Origin: Candidatus Zhuqueibacterota bacterium
GTDB taxonomy: Bacteria; Zhuqueibacterota; Zhuqueibacteria; Zhuqueibacterales; Zhuqueibacteraceae
Direction of reading: 5' to 3'
DNA: 6,293 bases
NCBI GenBank assembly: GCA_013361015.1
Contig: JABWAN010000359.1
Coordinates: 1 to 6,293, forward strand
Under the pieces are notes generated by a model. It ran no database searches, was not told where the DNA came from, and saw only the letters and a program-made list of their open reading frames with translations. Position 1 is the stretch's first letter. Each line of letters opens with the position of its first letter. This document shows, piece after piece, positions 1 through 5,442 of the stretch. Position numbers and translations under genes: made by a program.

Positions 1-1
1 C

Positions 2-94
2 GTTTCAAAGGGCACGGCCGCCGCGCCGGCTCGACGTGGGACTCGTTCCAAGAAGTCTCAGCAGACGACCGTTCAACGTACGAAGCGGAGGTAA
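2..94 (+). CDS. C-terminal tail of an unidentified upstream gene (partial)
   Basis: Frame 2 is open from the window edge to a TAA at 92-94. It encodes about 30 residues rich in Lys, Arg, Thr and Ala, ending in TKRR before the stop. The stop overlaps the end of the glmS ribosome-binding site (GGAGG at 87-91) and lies 9 nt before the glmS ATG, a spacing typical of an operon. Basic, low-complexity tails are common at protein C-termini, and glmU often precedes glmS, so a GlmU tail is possible, but no diagnostic residue is visible. Frame 1 is also open across this short stretch, so the call rests mainly on the well-placed stop. It lies in the part of the window whose composition may not belong with the downstream genes. 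Confidence 0.4.
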   Translation, partial: VSKGTAAAPARRGTRSKKSQQTTVQRTKRR

Positions 95-103
95 CGACGA
101 CCT

Positions 104-1933
104 ATGTGTGGCATCGTTGGCTACGTAGGACATCAGGATGCGGTTCCGATTTTGTTGGACGGACTGTCGAAGCTCGAATACCGGGGCTATGATTCGGCCG
201 GCGTGGCCGTGCAGCGCGGTGAGAAGATCGAAATTCGCCGAAGCGTCGGCAAGCTCGTAAACCTGCAGAAGTCACTCGCGCAGAAGCAGATTGCGGGAAC
301 CTGCGGTATCGGCCATACCCGATGGGCGACACACGGGAAACCATCCGAGCAGAATGCCCATCCGCATCGCTCCGAAAGTTGCGTGCTGGTCCACAATGGG
401 ATCATCGAAAACTATGTGGAACTCAAGCAGCGACTACTGAAGGACGGCTACAAGTTCCAGTCTGAGACGGATACCGAAGTCGTCGCGCACCTGATCGACA
501 AGCACCTACAGAAGGCCGGCCTGCACCTCGCAGATGCGGTGCGCGCGGCGGCGAAGGAGATCCGCGGGAGTTATGCGATCACGGTGATTTCGGAGCGCGA
601 GCCGGGCATGTTGGTCGCCGCGCGGTCCGGTTGCCCGTTGGTGATCGGGCGGAGCACCGATGCCTCGTTTGTCGGGTCGGATGTTATGGCTATGTTGGCC
701 CATACCAGGGACGTGACGTTCCTGGAGGAAGGCGATGTGGCCGAGGTGACCGCCTCCAATGTGACCTATACGGATTTGGACGGCCATCCCGTCACCCGCA
801 AGAACAGCATGGTGACGTGGGATGCCTCCGCTGCCGAGAAGAGCGGGTATCCGCACTTCATGTTGAAGGAGATTCACGAGCAACCGCAGACGATTCTCGA
901 TACGATTCGCGGGCGTTATTCCTACGAGAGCGGTGAGGCGGACTTGCCGGACATCGGGCTCACGCCGAAGCAGTTCGCGGAGGTGGGGCGGATCTGGATC
1001 GTGGCCTGCGGGACGAGTTGGCATGCCGGATTGGTAGGGAAATATCTGCTGGAGGAGATGGTTCGAACGCCGGTGCAGGTGGATATCGCCTCGGAGTTCC
1101 GGTATCGCTCGCCGATCATCGATCAGGGCACGCTGGTGTTTGTGATCAGTCAATCGGGTGAGACGGCGGACACGCTGGCGGCACTGCGCGAAGCCAAGCG
1201 CAAAGGCGCAAAAGTGTTCGGCATTTGCAACGTGGTCGGCTCGACGATCGCGCGCGAAACCGACGCCGGAGTATTCCTGCACGCCGGTCCGGAAATCGGC
1301 GTCGCCTCCACGAAAGCCTTTACTTCGCAGCTTACCGTGCTTTCGTTGCTGACGCTGCTGCTCGCGCGCATGCGCAGCATGTCCGCGGCGAAGGGCGGGG
1401 AGATTGTGCAAGCCATGCAAGCGTTGCCCCGCAACATCGAGACGATTTTGGGACAGCGCGAGCAAGTGCGCAAAATCGCGGAAAGCTTTCACCACTGCAG
1501 CAATTTTCTCTATCTTGGCCGTGGTTATAATTTTCCGGTGGCGCTGGAAGGGGCATTGAAGCTCAAAGAAATTTCCTATATTCACGCCGAAGGCTACCCG
1601 GCCGCGGAAATGAAACACGGCCCGATCGCTTTGATCGACGACAACATGCCTGTGGTTTTCATTGCGACGCAAGACTCCACGTATGACAAAATCATGAGCA
1701 ACATCGAAGAAGTGCGCGCACGCAAAGGTCGCGTCATCGCGATTGCCACCGAAGGCGACGATGAGATCCGCAAAGTGAGCGACCACGTGATTTACGTTCC
1801 GCGTACCATCGAAATGCTCACGCCGCTGTTGACCATCATTCCGCTGCAATTGTTGGCGTACTACATCGCCATCATGCGCGGCTGCGATGTGGATCAACCT
1901 CGTAACCTCGCAAAGAGCGTAACCGTCGAATGA
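104..1933 (+). CDS. glmS: Glutamine--fructose-6-phosphate aminotransferase (isomerizing), glucosamine-6-phosphate synthase
   Basis: This cytosolic enzyme converts fructose-6-phosphate and glutamine to glucosamine-6-phosphate and glutamate, the first committed step toward UDP-GlcNAc for peptidoglycan and lipopolysaccharide. The product has 609 residues, the same length as the E. coli enzyme. The start is certain: the N-terminus is MCGIVGYVG, whose Cys2 becomes the N-terminal nucleophile of the class II glutaminase domain (about 1-240), and GGAGG sits at 87-91. Other glutaminase residues are Arg73-Trp74 (HTRWATHG), Asn98-Gly99 (HNGI) and Asp123. Two SIS sugar-isomerase domains follow (about 290-425 and 460-600), with CGTS at 302-305, SQSGETADT at 349-357, the KLKE motif at 486-489, His505 and Lys604 near the C-terminus (NLAKSVTVE). 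All expected catalytic residues are present, so the enzyme should be active. Oddity: codon usage switches at about codons 350-367, so the gene looks like a mosaic. No glmS ribozyme is evident in the 103 nt upstream. Confidence 0.97.
   Translation: MCGIVGYVGHQDAVPILLDGLSKLEYRGYDSAGVAVQRGEKIEIRRSVGKLVNLQKSLAQKQIAGTCGIGHTRWATHGKPSEQNAHPHRSESCVLVHNGIIENYVELKQRLLKDGYKFQSETDTEVVAHLIDKHLQKAGLHLADAVRAAAKEIRGSYAITVISEREPGMLVAARSGCPLVIGRSTDASFVGSDVMAMLAHTRDVTFLEEGDVAEVTASNVTYTDLDGHPVTRKNSMVTWDASAAEKSGYPHFMLKEIHEQPQTILDTIRGRYSYESGEADLPDIGLTPKQFAEVGRIWIVACGTSWHAGLVGKYLLEEMVRTPVQVDIASEFRYRSPIIDQGTLVFVISQSGETADTLAALREAKRKGAKVFGICNVVGSTIARETDAGVFLHAGPEIGVASTKAFTSQLTVLSLLTLLLARMRSMSAAKGGEIVQAMQALPRNIETILGQREQVRKIAESFHHCSNFLYLGRGYNFPVALEGALKLKEISYIHAEGYPAAEMKHGPIALIDDNMPVVFIATQDSTYDKIMSNIEEVRARKGRVIAIATEGDDEIRKVSDHVIYVPRTIEMLTPLLTIIPLQLLAYYIAIMRGCDVDQPRNLAKSVTVE
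1150..1215. other. Compositional breakpoint inside glmS
   Basis: I counted codons in glmS residues 1-360 against 361-609. Lys AAG:AAA goes from 15:2 to 4:9. Gln CAG:CAA goes from 13:2 to 2:6. Glu GAG:GAA goes from 18:7 to 4:13. Arg CGG, CGA or AGG goes from 10 of 20 to 0 of 16. Gly GGG goes from 11 of 32 to 2 of 17. The reading frame is intact and the protein is continuous through the switch. The change falls at the highly conserved SQSGETADT phosphate-binding motif of the first SIS domain, where distant glmS genes share most nucleotides. holA downstream resembles the second part (AAA 11 to AAG 7, no GGG glycine codons). The cause could be recombination between glmS alleles or a chimeric assembly join; the sequence alone cannot separate them. 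Confidence 0.7.
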
Positions 1934-1960
1934 GTCAGCTCAGAGGACTTCGCATTGTTC

Positions 1961-1982
1961 CCCCCGCGAGGAGGGCCGGGGG
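1961..1982 (+). terminator. GC-rich hairpin after glmS, possible weak terminator
   Basis: CCCCCG (1961-1966) pairs perfectly with CGGGGG (1977-1982) around a 10-nt loop, beginning 27 nt after the glmS stop. The following bases (TTGTGAT) hold only a few T residues, so this is not a classic intrinsic terminator. It could attenuate transcription between glmS and the next gene or act as a mRNA-stabilising 3' structure. Its presence favours reading 1934-2118 as non-coding rather than as an N-terminal extension of the next gene. Confidence 0.3.
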
Positions 1983-2092
1983 TTGTGATCTCACGAAAAA
2001 CGAGGAAGAGAAACGAAGCTTTTGTCAAATTGCAAAAGAGGCGTTTCGGGATTTTTTGAAACCGGGCCTAACCGGAAAACACCTCCCTACTC

Positions 2093-2108
2093 TTCTTCCA
2101 AGGAAGAA
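2093..2108 (+). promoter_or_regulatory. Purine-rich ribosome-binding site inside a small hairpin
   Basis: TTCTTC (2093-2098) is complementary to GAAGAA (2103-2108) across a CAAG loop. The only Shine-Dalgarno-like sequence before the ATG at 2119, AGGAAG at 2101-2106, lies in the loop and 3' arm, 12 nt before the start. Pairing would partly mask it. With only six A/T-rich pairs and a tight loop the structure is weak, so a regulatory role is speculation. The site matters chiefly because it supports the 2119 start, although its spacing is longer than usual. Confidence 0.3.
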
Positions 2109-2118
2109 TCAGCGTGAC

Positions 2119-4017
2119 ATGCTTTGCAAGTGCAGCCGGCAATTCATAGCGAAGCATTTGGGACTAGCGGCATTCGTTTTCTTGTTGGGACTCGCGCCCT
2201 CTTTTGCGCAAGAGCGCCCGGCTGTTTCTCCCGCCAATGAACCCAAACGAAATTTTCAACGCGGCCTCGCAGCTTATAACGACTCCCGTTTTCAAGATGC
2301 CGAACAGATTTTTGCCCGCCTCGTGGCGCAAGGCCGGGAGCAGCCGCTTTACACGGCCGCATTGTTGATGCAAGCGCGCAGCGAGCTGCAATTGGACCGC
2401 GCCGCCGAAGCCGCGGAGGCTCTGCACTTGTTGTTGGAAGTGCATCCCAAAAGCCGTTACGCCGAGCATGCACATTATTTGTTGGGGGTTCTCGCCGGCA
2501 GAGATGAGAATTACACGGAGGCGGCAAGCGAGTTTGCCTGGGTTTTAGATCGCGGACAAACCGCGACGCTGAAGAACAAAGCCGCGGAGCATTTGCAGGT
2601 TCTGTTTCAAGATCATCTTCAGCCTGCGGATTTGCGCCGGCGCTTGCGCCGCGAGTATCTTGGACCGGAAACGCTGGCACTGGTTGCGCTCAAACTCGCG
2701 CAGGCCGAATTGGCACAAGGCCGCCGCGCGGAAGGGCAAAAGCTCGTCAACGAATTCTTGCAGCTCAATCCCAATACGATCTTCCGCAAACAGCTTGAAC
2801 AGTGGGACGCGATCGACAATACGCAGGCCATGCGCGGCGTTCGTATTGGCGTGATCTTGCCGCTCAGCGGCGTCGATGCCGAGGATGGCCGCGCGTTGCA
2901 TCGCGGCATTCGTTATGCACAAATGACCGACGCTGCGGCGCCGGGCACGAACAACGGCGCCTCCGCGGCCGCATGTGAATTCGTGGTGCGCGACTCCGAG
3001 AGCAGCATGGTCGGCGCCTTGAAAGCCGCACAATTATTGCTCGACGATCCCAGTATCGCGGCACTCGTCGGCGAATTCGACGGCCAAGCCAGCAGCGCGA
3101 TCGCAGCGCTGGCGCAGGAAAAAAATATTCCGATTCTTATTCCTGTGGCGACCGAGCACGGCATCACGGGATTGGGCGAAAACGTTTTTCAAATGAATGC
3201 CGACCGTGAGCGCAAAGGCCGCGCGCTGGCGGAATATGCCTATCGCTTTCTCAATTGCCGGTTCTTCGTTTCGATCGCGCCGCAGGACGGTTACGGCCAG
3301 CAAATGACCGACGGTTTCAGCGTCGCCGTCGACAGCCTCGGCGGCGAAATTTGGGCGCAGAAATGGTATTATGATCAGCCGCAGGATTTAAGCCGCCATC
3401 TCAAAGCAATCCGCGCCGCGGCCTTCGCACGCCAAATGGAAGACTCGCTCAAAGTGCAGGGCTATTCCGGCATCGAGCTGACGCAGAACCTCGCCCGCAG
3501 CCAGCGCAGCCGGGAGCTTATGGCCGACATGCTCTCCACGCCGGTACAGAACGTTTCCGCAGTGTTCCTGCCGTTGTACGCGGAAGACATTCGACTGGTG
3601 GTTTATCAATTAAGCTCGTACAACATTCAGGGCTTGCGTCTCGGCGGCGAATATTGGCAGCTTTTGGATTTGGATGCGCGTAAAGAAATTTCACGCTATT
3701 TGGAGGGCACGCTCTGCGCCAGCGATGTATATGTCGATTGGGAAAGCGAACGTGGCCGGCAATTTCGAAATGCGTATCGCAAGCTTATGGGCACCACGCC
3801 CGAGCGCTACGACGTGCTCGGTTATGATGCCGCCGGAGTGCTGTTGCAATGCGTGAAAAACGGCGCGAGACAACCGGAAGAAATTCGCCGCGCGCTCGCC
3901 AAGGTTTCGAATTACATCGGCATGACAGGCGATATCGCATTGGACAATCCGGCGCGCGTCAACAGCCGGGTGAATATTCTGCAATTCACCGGATCGAGCT
4001 TAAAACGGGTGAAATGA
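2119..4017 (+). CDS. Secreted TPR and periplasmic-binding-fold protein, LpoA-like penicillin-binding protein activator candidate
   Basis: From the ATG at 2119 the product has 632 residues. It begins with a Sec signal peptide: basic n-region, hydrophobic core at about 14-26 (LGLAAFVFLLGLA), and a signal peptidase I site SFA|QE after residue 30. No lipobox is seen, so it should be soluble in the periplasm. Residues 45-220 are helical TPR-like repeats (for example NFQRGLAAYNDSRFQDAEQI and AEHAHYLLGVLAGRDENYTE). A type 1 periplasmic-binding fold (Peripla_BP_6 type) starts near 240 with VRIGVILPLSG and runs to the end, with GEFDGQASSAIAALA, NIPILIPVAT and YDVLGYDAAGVLL. A TPR domain followed by a binding-protein fold is the layout of LpoA, an activator of peptidoglycan synthase PBP1A (E. 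coli LpoA is 678 residues). AVFLPLYAEDIRLVVYQLSSYNIQ fits the LpoA-like segment better as AVFLPLYAED then VVYQLSSYNI. About 40 helical residues (434-475) appear inserted in the binding fold. No permease or ATPase gene is nearby, which argues against an ABC transporter role. An alternative start at 1930 would add 63 residues ahead of the signal peptide and is less likely. Function by analogy only. Confidence 0.8.
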   Translation: MLCKCSRQFIAKHLGLAAFVFLLGLAPSFAQERPAVSPANEPKRNFQRGLAAYNDSRFQDAEQIFARLVAQGREQPLYTAALLMQARSELQLDRAAEAAEALHLLLEVHPKSRYAEHAHYLLGVLAGRDENYTEAASEFAWVLDRGQTATLKNKAAEHLQVLFQDHLQPADLRRRLRREYLGPETLALVALKLAQAELAQGRRAEGQKLVNEFLQLNPNTIFRKQLEQWDAIDNTQAMRGVRIGVILPLSGVDAEDGRALHRGIRYAQMTDAAAPGTNNGASAAACEFVVRDSESSMVGALKAAQLLLDDPSIAALVGEFDGQASSAIAALAQEKNIPILIPVATEHGITGLGENVFQMNADRERKGRALAEYAYRFLNCRFFVSIAPQDGYGQQMTDGFSVAVDSLGGEIWAQKWYYDQPQDLSRHLKAIRAAAFARQMEDSLKVQGYSGIELTQNLARSQRSRELMADMLSTPVQNVSAVFLPLYAEDIRLVVYQLSSYNIQGLRLGGEYWQLLDLDARKEISRYLEGTLCASDVYVDWESERGRQFRNAYRKLMGTTPERYDVLGYDAAGVLLQCVKNGARQPEEIRRALAKVSNYIGMTGDIALDNPARVNSRVNILQFTGSSLKRVK

Positions 4018-4124
4018 GTTGCGTCGTACGCCTAGCGTGCTTGACGAAATCGCTGTGTTGTTCACAACCAGGTAATGTTTTTTGCAAGCAACAACTCAAA
4101 TCCAATGTACTAGCAACCTCGGTG

Positions 4125-4148
4125 AAAGGAGAGAATGGATTAATGATG
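4125..4148 (+). promoter_or_regulatory. Strong ribosome-binding site with a two-codon mini-ORF before the barrel gene
   Basis: GAAAGGAGAG covers 4124-4133, an excellent Shine-Dalgarno sequence. The ATG at 4143 is 11 nt beyond AAGGAG (4126-4131), and a second in-frame ATG follows at 4146. Between them, ATG-GAT-TAA (4135-4143) forms a start-Asp-stop mini-ORF in another frame whose TAA shares its last A with the ATG at 4143. The mini-ORF start is only 3 nt from AAGGAG, probably too close for efficient use, so it is likely incidental. The site fixes the gene start at 4143 or 4146 rather than further upstream inside the previous gene. Confidence 0.55.
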
Positions 4149-4910
4149 ATTCGTCGATTTGTAGTGGCCGTTCTGTTTTTAATTGCAGGCCTAAGCCTCG
4201 CGCAGGAAAAAACGGAAAGCGTCAACCTCGTGCAGACTTTTTTTCAGGATGCTACGATCGCGGCGCAGCCATATGGTGAAGGGTTTTTGCAGTATTCCAC
4301 TTATGAAGGTGATCTTTCCAGTATCGACTTCGCGGTGCAAGGCGCTTTTCCCGTTGCGCCGAAATTTCAATTGGGCGGCGGCATCGGATTTCGTAGCTTG
4401 TCGGCAAACAACAATAGCGAAGGCGGCATTTCGGATCTCGCCGTATCCGGGCGCTACAAAGTGCTCACTGGTCCCACCTCGATTGCCGTGGGTGGGCTCG
4501 CTACTTTGCCGATCGGCAGCGAAGATATTCGCGAAGGCACATTCGATTTTAGCTTCTTCGGAGCGCTGCGGCATGCTTTGCCGAGCGGGCCGGTAATCAC
4601 CGGCAGCTTAGGAGTGGAGTTCGAGGAAGTCAAGAAACTAGAATACATTCGCAACACCAACCAACTCGAAGAAGGCTCGGATTACGAAAATGGCGTGTTG
4701 ATCGCCGGCGGCTTGATTGTCCCCATGCAAAGCGGCTTGAACATAGTCACGGAATTAAACATCCGCACGGAAGGCGATTATGTTCTGCTCTCCGGCGGAT
4801 TGGATTATGCGCTGCAATCCGGCGGCAGACTGCGCGGTGCACTCGGCATCGGCTTGGATGACGGCGCGCCGAATTTCGTGTTGCGCGGCGGATACTATCT
4901 CGGCTTTTGA
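4143..4910 (+). CDS. Secreted outer-membrane beta-barrel protein candidate, function unknown
   Basis: The 255-residue product starts with MMIRRF, a hydrophobic core (VVAVLFLIAGLSL) and a signal peptidase I site SLA|QE near residue 20. The rest consists of short alternating polar and apolar strands with Gly-rich turns, such as FQLGGGIGFRSL, SIAVGGLATLPIG, PVITGSLGVEFE, VLIAGGLIVPM, and YVLLSGGLDYAL. It ends FVLRGGYYLGF, with a terminal Phe preceded by aromatic residues, the usual beta-signal read by the BAM assembly machinery. There are no cysteines in the mature part. The size would suit roughly 8 to 12 strands. I do not recognise a specific family; it resembles small porin-like or transporter-like outer-membrane proteins. 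The in-frame open region before 4143 overlaps the previous gene and lacks a signal peptide, and the strong ribosome-binding site at 4126-4131 supports the start chosen. The gap from the LpoA-like gene is 125 nt. Whether they share a transcript is unclear. Confidence 0.75.
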   Translation: MMIRRFVVAVLFLIAGLSLAQEKTESVNLVQTFFQDATIAAQPYGEGFLQYSTYEGDLSSIDFAVQGAFPVAPKFQLGGGIGFRSLSANNNSEGGISDLAVSGRYKVLTGPTSIAVGGLATLPIGSEDIREGTFDFSFFGALRHALPSGPVITGSLGVEFEEVKKLEYIRNTNQLEEGSDYENGVLIAGGLIVPMQSGLNIVTELNIRTEGDYVLLSGGLDYALQSGGRLRGALGIGLDDGAPNFVLRGGYYLGF

Positions 4911-4922
4911 TTGAATAATCGT

Positions 4923-4958
4923 TTGCCAAGCGTCGAGCTTACGTGCGGCGCTTGGCAA
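4923..4958 (+). terminator. Thirteen-pair hairpin after the barrel gene, possible terminator
   Basis: TTGCCAAGCG (4923-4932) is perfectly complementary to CGCTTGGCAA (4949-4958). The stem extends inward by TCG (4933-4935) with CGG (4946-4948), counting one G-U pair, leaving a 10-nt loop. It begins 12 nt after the barrel gene stop, where an intrinsic terminator would be. The downstream bases (CCACTTCAACC) have no T run, and on the other strand the flank is only modestly T-rich. It may therefore end transcription weakly, protect the mRNA 3' end, or be a dyad for a regulator of the next gene. The inverted repeat itself is certain; its role is inferred. Confidence 0.6.
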
Positions 4959-5007
4959 CCACTTCAACCTGAGCAATTGACCTGGACAGGTGCTCGTTCG
5001 AGAATTT

Positions 5008-5442
5008 ATGAGAAACTTGGTGGCAGTCCTCTCGATCCTTGCGTTGCTAACACTTAAAACCGCGTGCTCTGTTTCAGGTCGAGCCTGTTCGAACAACACA
5101 AAAATCTCACAAGACGAAGCCCAATTGGTGGGAAGGTGGATCGGCGACTCGATTTGCCAGGTAAAAAATTCGCCTTGTCATGATGAAAAGGCCGTTTATC
5201 AGATTTTTAAATCGCAGCAAGGCGGGAAATTTACGATTGATCTCGGCAAAGTCGTCAACGGCGAGGCCGAGTCCATGGTCGTGTTGGATTTCGAGTACGA
5301 TGTCACGGCGAAGACGCTGGCCTGCACGTATGATCATGGCACATGGGAGTTTACTGTGAGCGGCAACCAGATGGTCGGCACCTTAACTACGCCCGATAAG
5401 GTGGTTTATCGGCGTGTGCACTTGCAGAAGGACGAGTTGTGA
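5008..5442 (+). CDS. Small secreted protein, possibly lipocalin-like, function unknown
   Basis: From the ATG at 5008 the product has 144 residues. It has an N-terminal hydrophobic segment at about 4-16 (LVAVLSILALLTL) followed by KTAC with Cys20. This resembles a lipoprotein signal, but Lys replaces the usual Leu at -3, so lipidation is doubtful. The mature part begins LVGRWIGDSICQVKNSPCHD near residue 40 and continues as predicted beta strands (KFTIDLGKVV, SMVVLDFEYDV, TWEFTVSGNQMVGTL, VVYRRVHLQ). A W-containing first strand and a G-x-W pattern suggest a small beta-sandwich or lipocalin-like barrel, without a confirmed family. Cys50 and Cys57 are placed for a disulfide. A GTG at 4990 would add six residues and has a poor ribosome-binding site; ATG at 5008 also has only weak GAG at 5000-5002. 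It follows the hairpin at 4923-4958, so it may start a new transcript. Its stop overlaps the holA start. Confidence 0.7.
   Translation: MRNLVAVLSILALLTLKTACSVSGRACSNNTKISQDEAQLVGRWIGDSICQVKNSPCHDEKAVYQIFKSQQGGKFTIDLGKVVNGEAESMVVLDFEYDVTAKTLACTYDHGTWEFTVSGNQMVGTLTTPDKVVYRRVHLQKDEL
5427..5432 (+). promoter_or_regulatory. Ribosome-binding site for holA, inside the preceding gene
   Basis: GAAGGA lies 6 nt before a GTG at 5439, ideal spacing, and it decides the holA start. The GTG overlaps the previous stop as GTGA (5439-5442), so ribosomes finishing the small secreted protein can restart on holA. No ATG in the holA frame lies near this point. Confidence 0.75.

Larger units (their letters stand above)
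1934..2118 (+). other. Probable non-coding gap with inverted repeats
   Basis: This 185-nt stretch separates glmS from the likely start of the next gene. Besides the GC hairpin at 1961-1982 it contains the perfect inverted repeat CTTTTG (2019-2024) and CAAAAG (2033-2038) with an 8-nt loop, and GTTTC...GAAAC around an A/T-rich centre near 2043-2062. It is in frame with the next gene, without a stop, from an ATG at 1930 that overlaps the glmS stop (ATGA). The 63 residues this would add are charged and would bury a clear signal peptide, so translation there is unlikely. I see no convincing sigma-70 promoter; TTGTCA at 2022-2027 has no matching -10 hexamer at the right distance. Confidence 0.5.

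Noticed and set aside
1..103. glmS ribozyme upstream of glmS
   Set aside because: Only 103 nt are available, a coding tail seems to occupy 2-94, and I see no ribozyme core. Such ribozymes are mostly found in Gram-positive bacteria.
506..1897. Long open frame of 463 codons on the minus strand opposite glmS
   Set aside because: It lies entirely within glmS, whose product has every catalytic motif. The antisense product is His/Arg-rich without recognisable domains, as expected from a shadow frame of a GC-biased gene.
1984..1995. TGTGATCTCACG resembling a CRP-type operator
   Set aside because: The half-sites are separated by 2 nt, not the 6 nt of a CRP site, and the dyad is short.
4082..4111. 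Possible sigma-70 promoter TTGCAA (4082-4087) and TGTACT (4106-4111) with an 18-nt spacer before the barrel gene
   Set aside because: Each hexamer matches only four of six consensus bases, and similar pairs are expected by chance in a gap of this size. The promoter rules of this organism are unknown.
3849..4142. Upstream in-frame extension of the barrel gene overlapping the LpoA-like gene
   Set aside because: The added residues are a charged shadow of the overlapping gene and would bury the signal peptide. The strong ribosome-binding site at 4126-4131 fits the ATG at 4143.
5431..5442. C-terminal KDEL on the small secreted protein
   Set aside because: KDEL is an endoplasmic reticulum retention signal in eukaryotes. 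In this bacterial context it is a chance ending, with its codons partly serving the holA start.
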